From Macrostomum hystrix (Eukaryota > Platyhelminthes > Macrostomidae): a DNA stretch of 64,000 nt. The position numbers and the translations under genes are program-made. Below are positions 11,978-24,199 of this stretch, in pieces. The DNA is taken from assembly GCA_950097015.1 (NCBI GenBank), contig CATNEN010000037.1, positions 806,001 through 870,000 of the forward strand, written 5' to 3'. Below the pieces are notes generated by a model, which saw only the letters and a program-made list of their open reading frames with translations, made no database searches and had not been told where the DNA came from. Every line of letters starts with the position of its first letter. Position 1 is the stretch's first letter.

Positions 11978-13286
11978 GCCCCCTGACAGTCTAGGTAAAC
12001 TGCGAATCCGCCCCCTGACAGTCTAGGTAAACTGCGAATCCGCCCCCTGACAGTCTAGGTAAATTGCGAATCCGCCCCCCAAATAGTCTAGGTAAACTGC
12101 GAATACGCCCCCTGACAGTCTAGGTAAACTGCGAATCCGCTCCCTGACAATCTAGGTAAACTGCGAATCCGCCACCTGACAGTCTAGGTAAACTGCGAAT
12201 CCACCCCCTGACAGTCTAGGTAAACTGCGAATCCGCCCCTGACAGTCTAGGCAAACTGCGAATCCGCCACCTGACAGTCTAGGTAAACTGCGAATCCGCC
12301 CCCCAAATAGTCTAGGTAAACTGCGAATCCGCCCCCTGACAATCTAGGTAAACTGCGAATCCGCCCCCTGACAATCTAGGTAAACTGCGAATCCGCCCCC
12401 TGACAATCTAGGTAAACTGCGAATCCGCCCCCTGACAATCTAGGTAAACTGCGAATCCGCCACCTGACAGTCTAGGTAAACTGCGAATCCGCCACCTGAC
12501 AGTCTAGGTAAACTGCGAATCCGCCCCCTGACAATCTAGGTAAACTGCGAATCCGCCCCCTGACAATCTAGGTAAACTGCGAATCCGCCCCCTGACAATC
12601 TAGGTAAACTGCGAATCCACCCCCTGACAATCTAGGTAAACTGCGAATCCACCCCCTGACAGTCTAGGTAAACTGCGAATCCGCCCCCTGACAATCTAGG
12701 TAAACTGCGAATCCGGCCCCTGACAATCTAGGTAAACTGCGAATCCGCCACCTGACAGTCTAGGTAAACTGCGAATCCGCCCACTGACGGTCTAGGTAAA
12801 CTGCGAATCCGCCACCTGACAATCTAGGTAAACTGCGAATCCGCCACCTGACAGTCTAGGTAAACTGCGAATCCACCCCCTGACAGTCTAGGTAAACTGC
12901 GAATCCGCCACCTGACAGTCTAGGTAAACTGCGAATCCGCCCCCCAAATAGTCTAGGTAAACTGCGAATACGCCCCCTGACAGTCTAGGTAAACTGCGAA
13001 TCCGCCACCTGACAGTCTAGGTAAACTGCGAATCCGCCACCTGACAGTCTAGGTAAACTGCGAATCCGCCCCCTGACAATCTAGGTAAACTGCGAATCCG
13101 CCCCCTGACAATCTAGGTAAACTGCGAATCCGCCCCCCAAATAGTCTAGGTAAACTGCGAATCCGCCCCCTGACAATCTAGGTAAACTGCGAATCCGCCC
13201 CCTGACAATCTAGGTAAACTGCGAATCCGGCCCCTGACAATCTAGGTAAACTGCGAATCCGCCCCCTGACAATCTAGGCAAACTGC
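11978..13286. repeat. 32-bp tandem array between GPCR and secreted-protein gene
   Basis: About 41 copies of a 32-bp unit containing ccccctgacagtctaggtaa and actgcgaatccg. It begins within a few bases of the GPCR ATG and ends about 5 bp from the stop codon of the upstream gene. Both genes are on the minus strand. On that strand each unit contains tttacctagactgtcag followed by G, which resembles a 3' splice site. Confidence 0.95.
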
Positions 13287-13291
13287 GATGA

Positions 13292-15184
13292 TTATTCATC
13301 GTTTCCAAGGCAAACCTTGGCAGCGGCCTTGGCGCTGAGTATGGCCGGCACCCGGTTTGAGTACTGCCGAAAAGCCGAGTACTCTCGCCAGATTTGAAGC
13401 CGCAGTGCGCGCCAGAGTTTGTCGAGCTCTGAAAATGGCGCACCAGTAGCAGATTTCACTGTTCGGCAGGTATCAAGCAACCGCTTCAGTTCCATTAGTT
13501 CGCGTGCCTCTAGGTGCTGCTCAAGATTCTTGTCGATGTCCTCGCGCACCACTCGGCAGTACAGGCTGCTCAGCGCGGTTGACTCATATTCTGTCAGTGG
13601 CCGCTTGGCCTGCTGTTCCAGACGGCGCAGGTACAGGAGCACGTGACCTAGCACCTGACGACTAAGCCATGCGGCTGCCTGAGACACATTCGATTGGGAA
13701 TAGTTCCCACCTGAGAATTTGATGCAGTTTTTGGATTGGTTGAGTTTGGGGTTGGTTGAGTTTGGGGTTAGTGCAGTTTGGGGTTGGTGCAGTTTGGGGT
13801 TGGTGCAGTTTGGGGTTGGTGCAGTTTGGGGTTGGTGCAGTTTGGGGTTGGTGCAGTTTGGGGTTGGTGCAGTTTGGGGTTGGTGCAGTTTGGGGTTGGT
13901 GCAGTTTGGGGTTGGTGCAGTTTGGGGTTGGTGCAGTTTGGGGTTGGTGCAGTTTGGGGTTGATAAATCTGTGAACTCCGCCTTACCAGCAGCGCGACAA
14001 ATCCCGACATTTCCGCTGCTGCCCTCCGCCGAAGCCAAAGCCGGAATCCGATCCCAAGCCAGTATTGACAATTCCGTGTAGTTGGTTGCCATGGCAACCA
14101 GACTGTCCGCAGTCGATTGGTCGGCCGGACTGGCAGCTTCGGCCACGATCAGTCGAGCCGCAACCAACAGGGTTCTGACAGCGTCGCCCAGCTCACTGCT
14201 ACAGCCTGGAGCTGCGAGATGCTGCAGCCACCGGTACCTCGGAGCTGTAGTGGAAAGGTATCCGGGATAGCCTGGCTCCTGTTGGCCTGCCGTGTCGCGA
14301 TTCGACATGAACTCAACGAAGGCGGCAATCACCTGGCGGGTATAGTTTAGAGTTAAAGTACAAAATTGCCAGTTTAGTTGACGCAGCCTGTCAGGCTAAG
14401 GCGAAATCCATTTAGTGAAGAAATGGCGCTCCGTTGAAAATATTAATTTTTAATTACTCGCACAAAAAGATTGAACGCTTGCAATTCTGAATATCTAACG
14501 ACACGAAAATGGCACAATATTTGCTCCTGGCATATCTAACGACACGAAAATGGCACAATATTTAAACCTGGCATATCTAATGACACAAAATGGCACAATA
14601 TTTAAGCCTGGCATATCTAATGACAGGAAAATGGCACAATATTTGCACCTGGCATATCTAATGACACGAAAATGGCACAATATTTGCACCTGGAATATCT
14701 AATGACACAAAATCTAGACAATCACCTGGCTTCGCTCGGGGTGCCGTTTGATTAGCTCCTCCCGCAGGTCGGGCTGCTCCTTCAGGCGTCTATAAACTCG
14801 ATGATAAGCCTCCAGATCTTCCAGATAGCTGACCAAGTTGGCGATTGCCTCCTCCCAGCTCCACCTGCTGTAGTACGGCGAGCCCTCGTACTCGAAGGTG
14901 CCTCCTAGTCGGGCCACCAGACGCCAATTCTCGGCAAAGAATCTCAGAAAGCCGGAATATTTCACGGAAGAAAATGTCCACTCGTGCCTGCGGTATTGAA
15001 AGTTCTGCGCGATCAAATGATCGGCTTCTCTTATGGCGCTCTCGTCGCTTGGTGGGAGACGATGCCATGACCTGCCGTCGCTGCTGCTGCTGTTGCTGCT
15101 GCTGTTATCCTCAACGTGGCAAGAGGCAATTGTCAACAGGAGTTGTAGAAGAGCATAAATAAGCAGAAAACTAAGCTTGCTCAT
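13292..15184 (-). CDS. Secreted protein of unknown family, 3 exons, 407 residues
   Basis: I joined three exons by splice signals and frame: 15184-14726, 14332-13987 and 13710-13292. They total 1,224 bp, an exact multiple of three. Donors are CAG|GTGATT and CTG|GTAAGG; acceptors are cccgccag and attctcag. Residues 1-22 (MSKLSFLLIYALLQLLLTIASC) form a classic signal peptide, split here as MSKLSFLLIYALLQ plus LLLTIASC. A Ser/Asn-rich linker follows, then a Trp/Tyr-rich segment (RRHEWTFSSVKYSGFLRFF, SPYYSRWSWEEAIANL). The remainder is rich in predicted helix. NxS/T sites include NSSS, NYTE, NYSQ and NVSQ. There is no transmembrane segment after the signal, so secretion is inferred. No family recognised. 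Both introns carry tandem arrays, and the second gives a spurious open frame (TPNCTNPKLHQPQ) that would fuse exons 2 and 3 if unspliced. Confidence 0.72.
13735..13965. repeat. 17-bp G-rich array in intron 2 of the secreted-protein gene
   Basis: About 13 copies of ggttggtgcagtttggg on the plus strand. The first two units have ggttgag instead. The array lies inside the intron between exons 2 and 3. Confidence 0.95.
14480..14708. repeat. 41-bp array in intron 1 of the secreted-protein gene
   Basis: Five copies of a 41-bp unit containing gcatatctaatgacac, gaaaatggcacaatattt and cctg. Confidence 0.93.
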
Positions 15185-15614
15185 TGTGCTTAGTCTTCTT
15201 TTAAATTTCTATTTTTTTAATCCTCTCTTTTTTAGAGCAGCTACTTTCGGGTGAGTCCGGGGTCCCTAGCAGCTCTGGGAATTCGCCCCGATGAGCTTTT
15301 TATCTATCTATCCTGGCGTCGACAAATCCCGGTCCCATCAACCTCTCTCCCCATCTCTCTCCCCTGTCTCTCTTCCTTCCAATTGCTTTCTTCCTCGCTT
15401 CCTCAGAACTCCCCAATACCGTCATTCATTCAGCCTGAGCTTGAATATCCTGCCCTCTGCTCTCCCGCTATCTTTTCTTCGTCTCTATTGCTTTCAGGAG
15501 TTTCCCCAAGCACAACAAACTAACCAGAGGAGCCATCACCGCAGTTTCTAAAATGCTATTTCAACTTTACTTCGTGACATCAGAAATTGCCATTTGTATT
15601 TTTTCAGCACCATG
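15185..15614. other. Upstream region of the secreted-protein gene
   Basis: Pyrimidine-rich unique sequence 5' of the minus-strand gene, presumably holding its promoter. No specific element recognised. Confidence 0.35.
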
Positions 15615-15920
15615 CAGAATGACAGTCAGATATTGTTGATAATGACAGTCAGATATTGTTGATAATGACAGCCAGATATTGTTGACAATGACAGTCAGAT
15701 ATTGTTGATAATGACAGTCAGATATTGTTGATAATGACAGTCAGATATTGTTGATAATGACAGCCAGATATTGTTGACAATGACAGTCAGATATTGTTGA
15801 CAATGACAGTCAGATATTGTTGATAATGACAGTCAGATATTGTTGATAATGACAGTCAGATATTGTTGATAATGACAGCCAGATATTGTTGACAATGACA
15901 GTCAGATATTTTTGACAATG
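15615..15920. repeat. 23-bp tandem array (core atgacagtcagatattgttg)
   Basis: About 13 copies of a 23-bp unit. Two sub-variants (gtcag/gccag with gata/gaca) recur in blocks, suggesting block duplication. Confidence 0.95.
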
Positions 15921-15929
15921 AGACGCGGA

Positions 15930-17205
15930 TAGAATAAGTAGAATAAGAGGGTACAGAAGATTGTAACCAAGGCGGTCATTAGCAATAGTTACAGGGGACA
16001 GCAACAGAACAAAAAGCAGCAAAGACAGCAACCCAACCAAAGAGCCTGGATGCAAGCGAAGCGGAAGATCTCCCATGAATTATTTGCAAGGGATTAATTG
16101 GTGCCTCGGTGCGCGGCTTAAAGGCGGCAAGAATCCGATTTTGGGATCACACAAACGGCTAAGCCGGCAATTGGAATTTATCCCATCAGGGGCCACGCCC
16201 AGATCCCACCCAACCACCCCGCCGCTCCTCTCTCGCGCACTCGTTTTGCCTTGCAACGGCATTCCATCAAGCGGCGACTTTTTACAAGTTTCTAAATACA
16301 CACGCGAGCTGTTTTTCTTCGTGGCGAAATTCGCAAAGCTTTTTGGGATTATTTCCTATTGGAACCCCGAATGGCTCTCGTCCGCTTCATCCAAATTGAC
16401 AGCAATTTCCATATGATACGGCCAAGTCCATCTGTACTTCCATCTGTACCCATTCAATAATTATCACCCAGATTTACTGGTTTGGCCTTCGCACAATTCT
16501 TATACCTATATATCTAATCCCTAAATCTCCCTTCTCATTCCTACATCTTATTTCTAATCTCTACATCTCTCTTCTCATCCCTTCCCTTCTCATCCCTGCA
16601 TCTCTCTTCTCATCCCTTCCCTTCTCATCCCTGCATCTCTCTTCTCATTCATTTCCTTGTCAGCCCTGTATCTCATTTCTACTCGCAATGCTTCTTCCAG
16701 ATTTGCAAAGATGCGCTTTAATTCACAGCCTTTATTGATTCGCTGACGAAAAATTAAACATTTTTGAATGAATTGGCACCTCGCAATCAAAAGAGACCAA
16801 AATAACTTCAAACTTCGTTCAACAATGAGTCGCAGCCGTCGCAGAGTCGCAGAGTTTCACTGACTTAATTAATCGGCAGAAAAAATTGCATTTTTCATTG
16901 TGAATTCATTTCCTTCACACATCATCAACGTCAATAAACTAAACTACTTTGTTTGTCAATTTTCTTCTCGACGTGTGGCAGATTATTGATTTCTCACCGT
17001 CCCATTGTCAAGTTGTGGGTAGATTGACACACAAGCACTTGAGGATTAATGGAAGGCAGGAAGGCTTAGTCTATTTTATCTGGGCTATTTTTGCATTCCT
17101 TTGAGCAGCTTTCTGAAATTTTAAGAAATTGCCACTTTTTCAATGGAGCTTGGGGTGGAGGGACTTGTGGCTGGAAAGAAGAAAATATTGGGGAAATAAT
17201 CCCGA
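15930..17205. other. Spacer; short 33-bp repeat near 16545-16660
   Basis: No gene recognised in 1.3 kb. A few copies of a pyrimidine-rich unit (tctcttctcatcccttccc) occur at about 16545-16660. Confidence 0.45.
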
Positions 17206-17209
17206 AACT

Positions 17210-18160
17210 GAAAGAGACTGAAGCAGAAACTGAAAGATAATGAGACAGAAACTGAAAGATAATGAGACAGAAACTGAAAGAGACTGAGACAGAAACTGAA
17301 AGAGAATGAGACAGAACCTGAAAGAGAATGAGACAGAAACTGAAAGAGACCGAGACAGAAACTGAAAGAGACTGAGACAGAAACTGAAAGAGAATGAGAC
17401 AGAAACTGAAAGAGACTGAGACAGAAACTGAAAGAGAATGAGACAGAAACTGAAAGAGACGGAAACAGAAACTGAAAGAGACTGAGACAGAAACTGAAAG
17501 AGAATGAGACAGAAACTGAAAGAGACTGAGACAGAAACTGAAAGAGAATGAGACAGAAACTGAAAGAGAATGAGACAGAAACTGAAAGAGACTGAGACAG
17601 AAACTGAAAGAGACGGAAACAGAAACTGAAAGAGACTGAGACAGAAACTGAAAGAGAATGAGACAGAACCTGAAAGAGACTGAGACAGAAACTGAAAGAG
17701 AATGAGACAGAAACTGAAAGAGAATGAGACAGAAACTGAAAGAGAATGAGACAGAAACTGAAAGAGACTGAGACAGAAACTGAAAGAGACGGAAACAGAA
17801 ACTGAAAGAGACTGAGACAGAAACTGAAAGAGAATGAGACAGAAACTGAAAGAGAATGAGACAGAAACTGAAAGAGACTGAGACAGAAACTGAAAGAGAA
17901 TGAGACAGAAACTGAAAGAGAATGAGACAGACACTGAAAGAGACTGAGACAGAAACTGAAAGAGAATGAGACAGAAACTGAAAGAGAATGAGACAGAAAC
18001 TGAAAGAGACCGAGACACAAACTGAAAGAGACTGAGACAGAAACTGAAAGAGACTGAGACAGAAACTGAAAGAGAATGAGACAGAAACTGAAAGAGAATG
18101 AGACAGAAACTGAAAGAGAATGAGACAGAAACTGAAAGAGAATGAGACAGAAACTGAAAC
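17210..18160. repeat. 22-bp near-pure purine array (core gagacagaaactgaaagaga)
   Basis: About 43 copies of a 22-bp unit on the plus strand. The three minus-strand open frames of 292-380 codons (SVSFSFSFCL) are by-products of the stop-free repeat. Confidence 0.95.
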
Positions 18161-18540
18161 CTGTTTTAGCTGAGTTAAAACAGTGATATTTATCCCCACA
18201 GTGTTCAATTTCAGTTCTCACTCCCGCCACCTGGCTGTTAAGGTGCCAAAAGGGTTCCTTCCTCCCATTCTGAATGAGGCTGACTCACCGACAACAAACA
18301 CCTCATCTACAGCTGAATCATGCTAGAGACACATGGGAATAATGTAGCTTTGATGTGTTACTAACTGGAGAAATTTAGAAAGGCACGGAGCGAACTCAAT
18401 TGTTTGCGCTTAGTGCACTTAGGGACTTGTTCTATCGATTCAATTGCTGTTTCATAGGCACATACAGTCGCAGCAGTTACTAATCTAGCTTAAAAAAAAT
18501 TAAATTTTAAATAATTCTTAGGTACCAGAAAAAGTGGGCA
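18160..18540. other. Spacer between arrays
   Basis: Unique sequence without a recognisable gene. Confidence 0.4.
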
Positions 18541-20160
18541 AGAGAGGGAGAGTGAGGGGAAGAGAAAGGAGAGTGAGGGGAAGAGAAAGGAGAGTAAGGG
18601 GAAGAGAAAGTAGGGTGAGGGGAAGAGAGGTAGAGTGAGGGGAAGAGAGGTAGAGTGAGGGGAAGAGAGGTAGAGTGAGGGGAAGAGAGGTAGAGTGAGG
18701 GGAAGAGAGGGAGAGTGAGGGGAAGAGAGGGAGAGTGAGGGGAAGAGAGGTAGAGTGAGGGGAAGAGAGGTAGAGTGAGGGGAAGAGAGGGAGAGTGAGG
18801 GGAAGAGAGGTAGAGTGAGGGGAAGAGAGGTAGAGTGAGGGGAAGAGAGGTAGAGTGAGGGGAAGAGAATTAGAGTGAGGGGAAGAGAGGTAGAGTGAGG
18901 GAAGAGAGGTAGAGTGAGGGGAAGAGAGGTAGAGTGAGGGAAGAGAGGTAGAGTGAGGGGAAGAGAGGTAGAGTGAGGGAAGAGAGGTAGAGTGAGGGGA
19001 AGAGAGGTAGAGTGAGGGGAAGAGAGGGAGAGTGAGGGGAAGAGAGGGAGAGTGAGGGGAAGAGAGGGAGAGTGAGGGGAAGAAAGGTAGAGTGAGGGGA
19101 AGAGAGGTAGAGTGAGGGAAGAGAGGTAGAGTGAGGGGAAGAGAGGTAGAGTGAGGGAAGAGAGGTAGAGTGAGGGGAAGAGAGGTAGAGTGAGGGAAGA
19201 GAGGTAGAGTGAGGGGAAGAGAGGGAGAGTGAGGGGAAGAGAGGGAGAGTGAGGGGAAGAAAGGTAGAGTTAGGGGAAGAGAGGGAGAGTGAGGGGAAGA
19301 GAGGTAGAGTGAGGGAAGAGAGGTAGAGTGAGGGGAAGAGAGGTAGAGTGAGGGAAGAGAGGTAGAGTGAGGGGAAGAGAGGGAGAGTGAGGGGAAGAGA
19401 GGGAGAGTGAGGGGAAGAGAGGTAGAGTGAGGGGAAGAGAGGCAGAGTGAGGGGAAGAGAGGTAGAGTGAGGGGAAGAGAGACAGAGTGAGGGGAAGAGA
19501 GGTAGAGTGAGGGGAAGAGAGGGAGATTGAAGGGAAGAGAGGCAGAGTGAGGGGAAGAGAGGCAGAGTGAGGGGAAGAGAGGTAGAGTGAGGGGAAGAGA
19601 GACAGAGTGAGGGGAAGAGAGGTAGACTGAGGGGAAGAGAGGTAGAGTGAGGGGAAGAGAGGTAGAGTGAGGGGAAGAGAGGGAGAGTGAGGGGAAGAGA
19701 GGTAGAGTGAGGGGAAGAGAGGTAGAGTGAGGGGAAGAGAGGTAGAGTGAGGGGAAGAGAATTAGAGTGAGGGGAAGAGAGGGAGATTGAGGGGAAGAGA
19801 GGCAGAGTGAGGGGAAGAGAGGTAGAGTGAGGGGAAGAGAGGGAGAGTGAGGGGAAGAGAGGTAGAGTGAGGGGAAGAGAGGTAGAGTGAGGGGAAGAGA
19901 GGTAGACTAAGGGGAAGAGAGGTAGAGTGAGGGGAAGAGAGGCAGAGTGAGGGGAAGAGAGGTAGAGTGAGGGGAAGAGAGGCAGAGTGAGGGGAAGAGA
20001 GGTAGACTAAGGGGAAGAGAGGTAGAGTGAGGGGAAGAGAGGCAGAGTGAGGGGAAGAGAGGTAGAGTGAGGGGAAGAGAGGCAGAGTGAGGGGAAGAGA
20101 GGTAGAGTGAGGGGAAGAGAGGGAGATTGAAGGGAAGAGAGGCAGAGTGAGGGGAAGAGA
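18540..20160. repeat. 20-bp homopurine array (core gtgaggggaagagaggtaga)
   Basis: About 80 copies over 1.6 kb, with one T per unit as the main pyrimidine on the plus strand. A 19-bp variant (gagggaagagagg) alternates with the 20-bp form between 18890 and 19390, showing higher-order structure. Confidence 0.96.
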
Positions 20161-20164
20161 GTAT

Positions 20165-20700
20165 CTGCTTGTTTAATCTCCGAAAGATGGTTCCCCGGAC
20201 ATCACATATAATGATAAGCTCCTGAGTTAAAAACAATTATTATCCTTTTAGAGATTTTTCATATCCGAATATGTGTGGAACTGTGTCATCATTGCCGTTT
20301 GCTTCCGCCGTGAAAAAATGCTGAATTAGAAAAAAGCGTTCTACATGTGAAATGAAACTTATTTAGCTAATTATAGACACAGAGATTGTGCCCCCCGGGT
20401 GCCAGTCGCGGCCACATCTCGGAGCAGTCGGCCTTCAGCCATCCGGTGCCTGGGTTATCTGCCGATGAAGCTGCAGGGCAAGGCTTCATTTGTTGCGTAA
20501 CTAATTAGCTAAAGCGAATGGTTCTGCCGCTGTGGCCACAGACTGACAGGTTTTACACTGCCTGAACGAAGTGACTAAAACGAAAATTCATTTTTGTATG
20601 TAGAAACACGCTGAATTGTAAGATCTCTGTGGGATAAAACTTATGAATAATCTGTAGGACTGAAATAAAAATCTAAACAGGATCTGGAACAAGGAGTCGG
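20165..20700. other. Spacer; GC-richer block near 20390-20550
   Basis: No gene identified. The 20390-20550 stretch is richer in GC than its surroundings and could be a repeat fragment. I cannot name it. Confidence 0.35.
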
Positions 20701-20709
20701 AGCAAAAAT

Positions 20710-21070
20710 CGTAATTTTTTTGTTGCTAGAATCGCAGCAGGAATCGCAGCTACAGGAATCGCAGCTAGAATCGTAGCAGGAATTTTAGCAGGAATCGCAG
20801 CTATAATCGTAGCAGGAATCGCGGCTAGAATCGTAGCAGGAATCGCAGCTACAGGAATCGCAGCTAGAATCGTAGCAGGAATTTTAGCAGGAATCGAAGC
20901 TACAATCGTAGCAGGAATCGCAGCTAGAATCGTAGAAGGAATCGCAGCTATAATCGTAGCAGGAATCGCAGCTATAATCGTAGCAGGAATCGCAGCTACA
21001 ATCGAAGCAGGAATCGCTGCTAGAATCGTAGCCGAAATCGCAGCTAGAATCGCAGCAGGAATCCTAGCTG
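20710..21070. repeat. Minisatellite of the GAATCG(C/T)AGC family
   Basis: About 15 copies of a 24-bp unit, ggaatcgcagct plus agaatcgtagca, with 'attttagca' variants. Same core as the arrays at 5.3-6.4, 8.7-9.9, 28.0-28.2 and 47.5-48.3 kb. Confidence 0.93.
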
Positions 21071-21079
21071 AATAAAAAA

Positions 21080-21645
21080 TAGATCCCAAAGTAGGAATTT
21101 TAGCCTGTGCTCAGACTCGAACACACGAAATAATAGGCCCAAGTTTGAGAAGGTTTCTGTCTCGGCCCAAAGACTTTCAGCGCAAGCTGTGGATGTCGAG
21201 TTACGTAAGCAATCCCCATCTCTCTCCTTGACCAACTCCCGAGTTCATTGAAGTGTAAATGAAGCCGCCAATGCCCTGAGCACATACTCCCGTCTGCTGT
21301 ACTGTTTGCGCGAAATTTTTCTCAGAATTAATTCGCAACGCAAGCCTGCTTTCGTGAGCTGTGAGTGAGCGATGAGCGACATTTCATGTAGTTTGTCGAC
21401 AAGCTCAACACTGGTTTCCTTATCGCCGAAAGAAAAAATACTTCATGCGCGACGGAACGAACGAAAAACTGCTCATTGGCCTGATCCCCCTAACAGAACC
21501 CGGCATCGTGGCGGCCTCTTCGTGGTGTATTGTCTCCATCTATGTTCCTATTTCCTTCTCTCATCTGTCATCAAACCGTCTCTTGATGACGAGTTCTTCA
21601 CATTTTCAGTATTACCTACCACTCTCTGTTAATCTTCTTTCCGTC
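21080..21645. other. Spacer
   Basis: No supported gene or RNA. The open frames here merge into the pyrimidine array that follows. Confidence 0.4.
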
Positions 21646-21649
21646 TCTT

Positions 21650-22315
21650 CTCCCACTCTTCCCATCTCTCTCTTCCCCTCCCTCTCGTCCACTCCCTCTC
21701 TTCCCCTATCTCATTCACTCCCTCTTTTCCCCTACCTCTTATTCCCCTCCCACTATTCCCCTTCCTCTGTTCCGCCCTTCTATTCCCCTCTCTCTCTTCC
21801 CCTCCCTCTATTGCCCTCCCTCTCTTCCCATCCTTCTATTCCCCTCCCTCTATTCCCCTCCCTCTCTTCCCCTCCCGCTCTTCCCCTATCTCATTCACTC
21901 CCTCTTTTCCCCTACCTCTTATTCCCCTCCCACTATTCCCCTTCCTCTGTTCCGCCCTTCTATTCCCCTCTCTCTCTTCCCCTCCCTCTATTCCCCTCCC
22001 TTTCTTCCCCTCCCTCTCTTCCCCTCCCTCTCTTCCCCTCCCTCTCTTCCCCTCCCTCTATTCCCCTCCCTCTCTTCCCCTCCCTCTATTGCCCTCCCTC
22101 TCTTCCCATCCTTCTATTCCCCTCCCTCTCTTCCCCTCGCTCTATTCCCCTCCCTTTCTTCCCCTCCCTCTCTTCCCCTCCCTCTCTTCCCCTCCCTCTC
22201 TTCCCCTCCCTCTATTCCCCTCCCTCTCTTCCCCTCCCTCTATTCCTCTCCCTCTCTTCCCCTCCCTCTCCTCCTCTCCCTCTCTTCCCCTCCCTCTCTT
22301 CCCCTCCCATATTCC
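21650..22315. repeat. 14-bp homopyrimidine array (core ctcttcccctccct)
   Basis: About 47 copies on the plus strand. A block of about 140 bp near 21700-21800 is repeated almost exactly near 21880-21980, a segmental duplication inside the array. The frames translating as LPLFPSLSSPPS are by-products. Confidence 0.95.
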
Positions 22316-22319
22316 CCTT

Positions 22320-22945
22320 TGTGTCATATTGGGAAACAAACATTATATGAAACAATTTCTCCCCTTAAATAAAAGCGATCTCTAACTCAAAGTGAAGTGT
22401 ACTTTAAGCCGTTCATCTAATTGTAGCAGACTTCTCACCGAATCTATCGATCCATCGCAGGCTCAGCTCACGCCGAGTACGGCGCTTTGTTATTGCTGGT
22501 AGAAGCTATTGATTGATTGGGCTGTCAGAGGGTTTCGTTATTGAAAAATAGGCATCGGGGATAGAGAAAAAAATTGTCATAAATGCTCAAGTGCGAAATG
22601 GGATTTGTTTCCGTGAGCAGCCTCTGTGAGCAGGGACACTAGAGTGTCTGAGCTATTTACTAGGCATAGTGTTTTGTGTGGTCCTGACCAATTTAGGCTT
22701 GTATTTGCACCTGCTCTCGTCTCTCATCAACTCTTATTACACACCTCGCCTGCTAAGTGCCTCACTTCGCTACAGTACTTTGCATTGTTTCATAATATTA
22801 TTATATCGTGATAGCTGCCACTGCATATAGTTCATTATTTAGCTGACCAAGTTTCTGAAATCTCTATTTCCGAGGAAAGAAATATTACAAAATTCGCGAA
22901 ATTTCATGTGCCATAAAATTATCGGAGATATCCTGTTATTTTTGG
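22320..22945. other. Spacer between arrays
   Basis: Unique sequence; nothing recognised. Confidence 0.4.
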
Positions 22946-22949
22946 GACC

Positions 22950-23965
22950 TGATTTTATCACGGAAATCCTATCTCATAAGACCTCAATTTATCAGGGAAA
23001 TCCTGTCTCATAAGACCTCAATTTATCAGGGAAATCCTGTCTCATAAGACCTCAATTTATCAGGGAAATCCTGTCTCAAAGGTCCTCAATTTATCAGGGA
23101 AATCCTGTCTCAAAGGACCCCAATTTATCAGGGAAATCCTGTCTCATAAGACCTCAATTTATCAGTGAAATCCAGTCTCAAAGGACCTCAATTTATCAGG
23201 AAAATCCTGTCTCAAATTACCTCAATTTATCAGGGAAATCCTGTGTCATAAGACCTCAATTTATCAGGGAAATCCTGTCTCAAAGGACCTCAATTCATCA
23301 GGGAAATCCTGTCTCAAAGGACCCCAATTTATCAGGGAAATCCTGTCTCATAAGACCTCAATTCATCAGGGAAATCCTGTGTCATAAGACACCCAATTTT
23401 TCAGGGAAATCCTGTCTCATAAGAACTCAATTTATCAGGGAAATCCTGTCTCATAAGACCTCAATTTATCAGGGAAATCCTGTCTCAAAGGTCCTCAATT
23501 TATCAGGGAAATCCTGTCTCAAAGGACCTCAATTTATCAGGGAAATCCTGTCTCAAAGGTCCTCAATTTATCAGGGAAATCCTGTGTCATAAGACCTCAA
23601 TTTATCAGGGAAATCCTGTCTCAAAGGTCCTCAATTTATCAGGGAAATCCTGTCTCAAAGGACCTCAATTTATCAGGGAAATCCTGTCTCATAAGACCCC
23701 AATTTATCAGGGAAATCCTGTCTCATAAGACCTCAATTTATCAGGGAAATCCTGTCTCATAAGACCCCAATTTATCAGGGAAATCCTGTCTCATAAGACC
23801 TCAATTTATCAGGGAAATCCTGTCTCAAAGGTCCTCAATTTATCATGGAAATCCTGTCTCAAAGGACCTCAATTTATCAGGGAAATCCTGTCTCATAAGA
23901 CACCCAATTTATCAGGGAAATCCTGTCTCAAAGGTCCTCAATTTATCAGGGAAATCCTGTCTGTC
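22950..23965. repeat. 34-bp tandem array (core atttatcagggaaatcctgt)
   Basis: About 30 copies of a 34-bp unit with ctcataagac / ctcaaaggac / ctcaaaggtc variants. There is no open frame. Confidence 0.96.
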
Positions 23966-24199
23966 TAAGCCGTAACATGTTTTAGAACTAACCTCATTTG
24001 TGTTGTCATTTAAATAGTAAAAATCGCATGTATACCTACTTTCATCCAATATTTTATTTTACGTGCACAAGAAAAAGAAGAAGTATTCAAGAAACAAGAC
24101 AAGACTCACACAAGAAACAGAAATTGGTTTTTTAAGGACAGAAAGTCTCGCCATCTGTTGTTACTAGCGTGATTGTTTATAACAAGTTGTTTCGCTGAA

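Noticed and set aside
13719-14081. Plus-strand frame with LVQFGVGAVWGWCSLG repeats
   Set aside because: It is the antisense of the intronic 17-bp array, with splice-supported exons on the other strand.
17066-18230. Three minus-strand frames of 292-380 codons (SVSFSFSFCL)
   Set aside because: They are translations of the 22-bp purine array in all three phases.
21445-22385. 301-codon proline/serine-rich frame
   Set aside because: It is the 14-bp pyrimidine array read through; the frame before it has no protein-like character.
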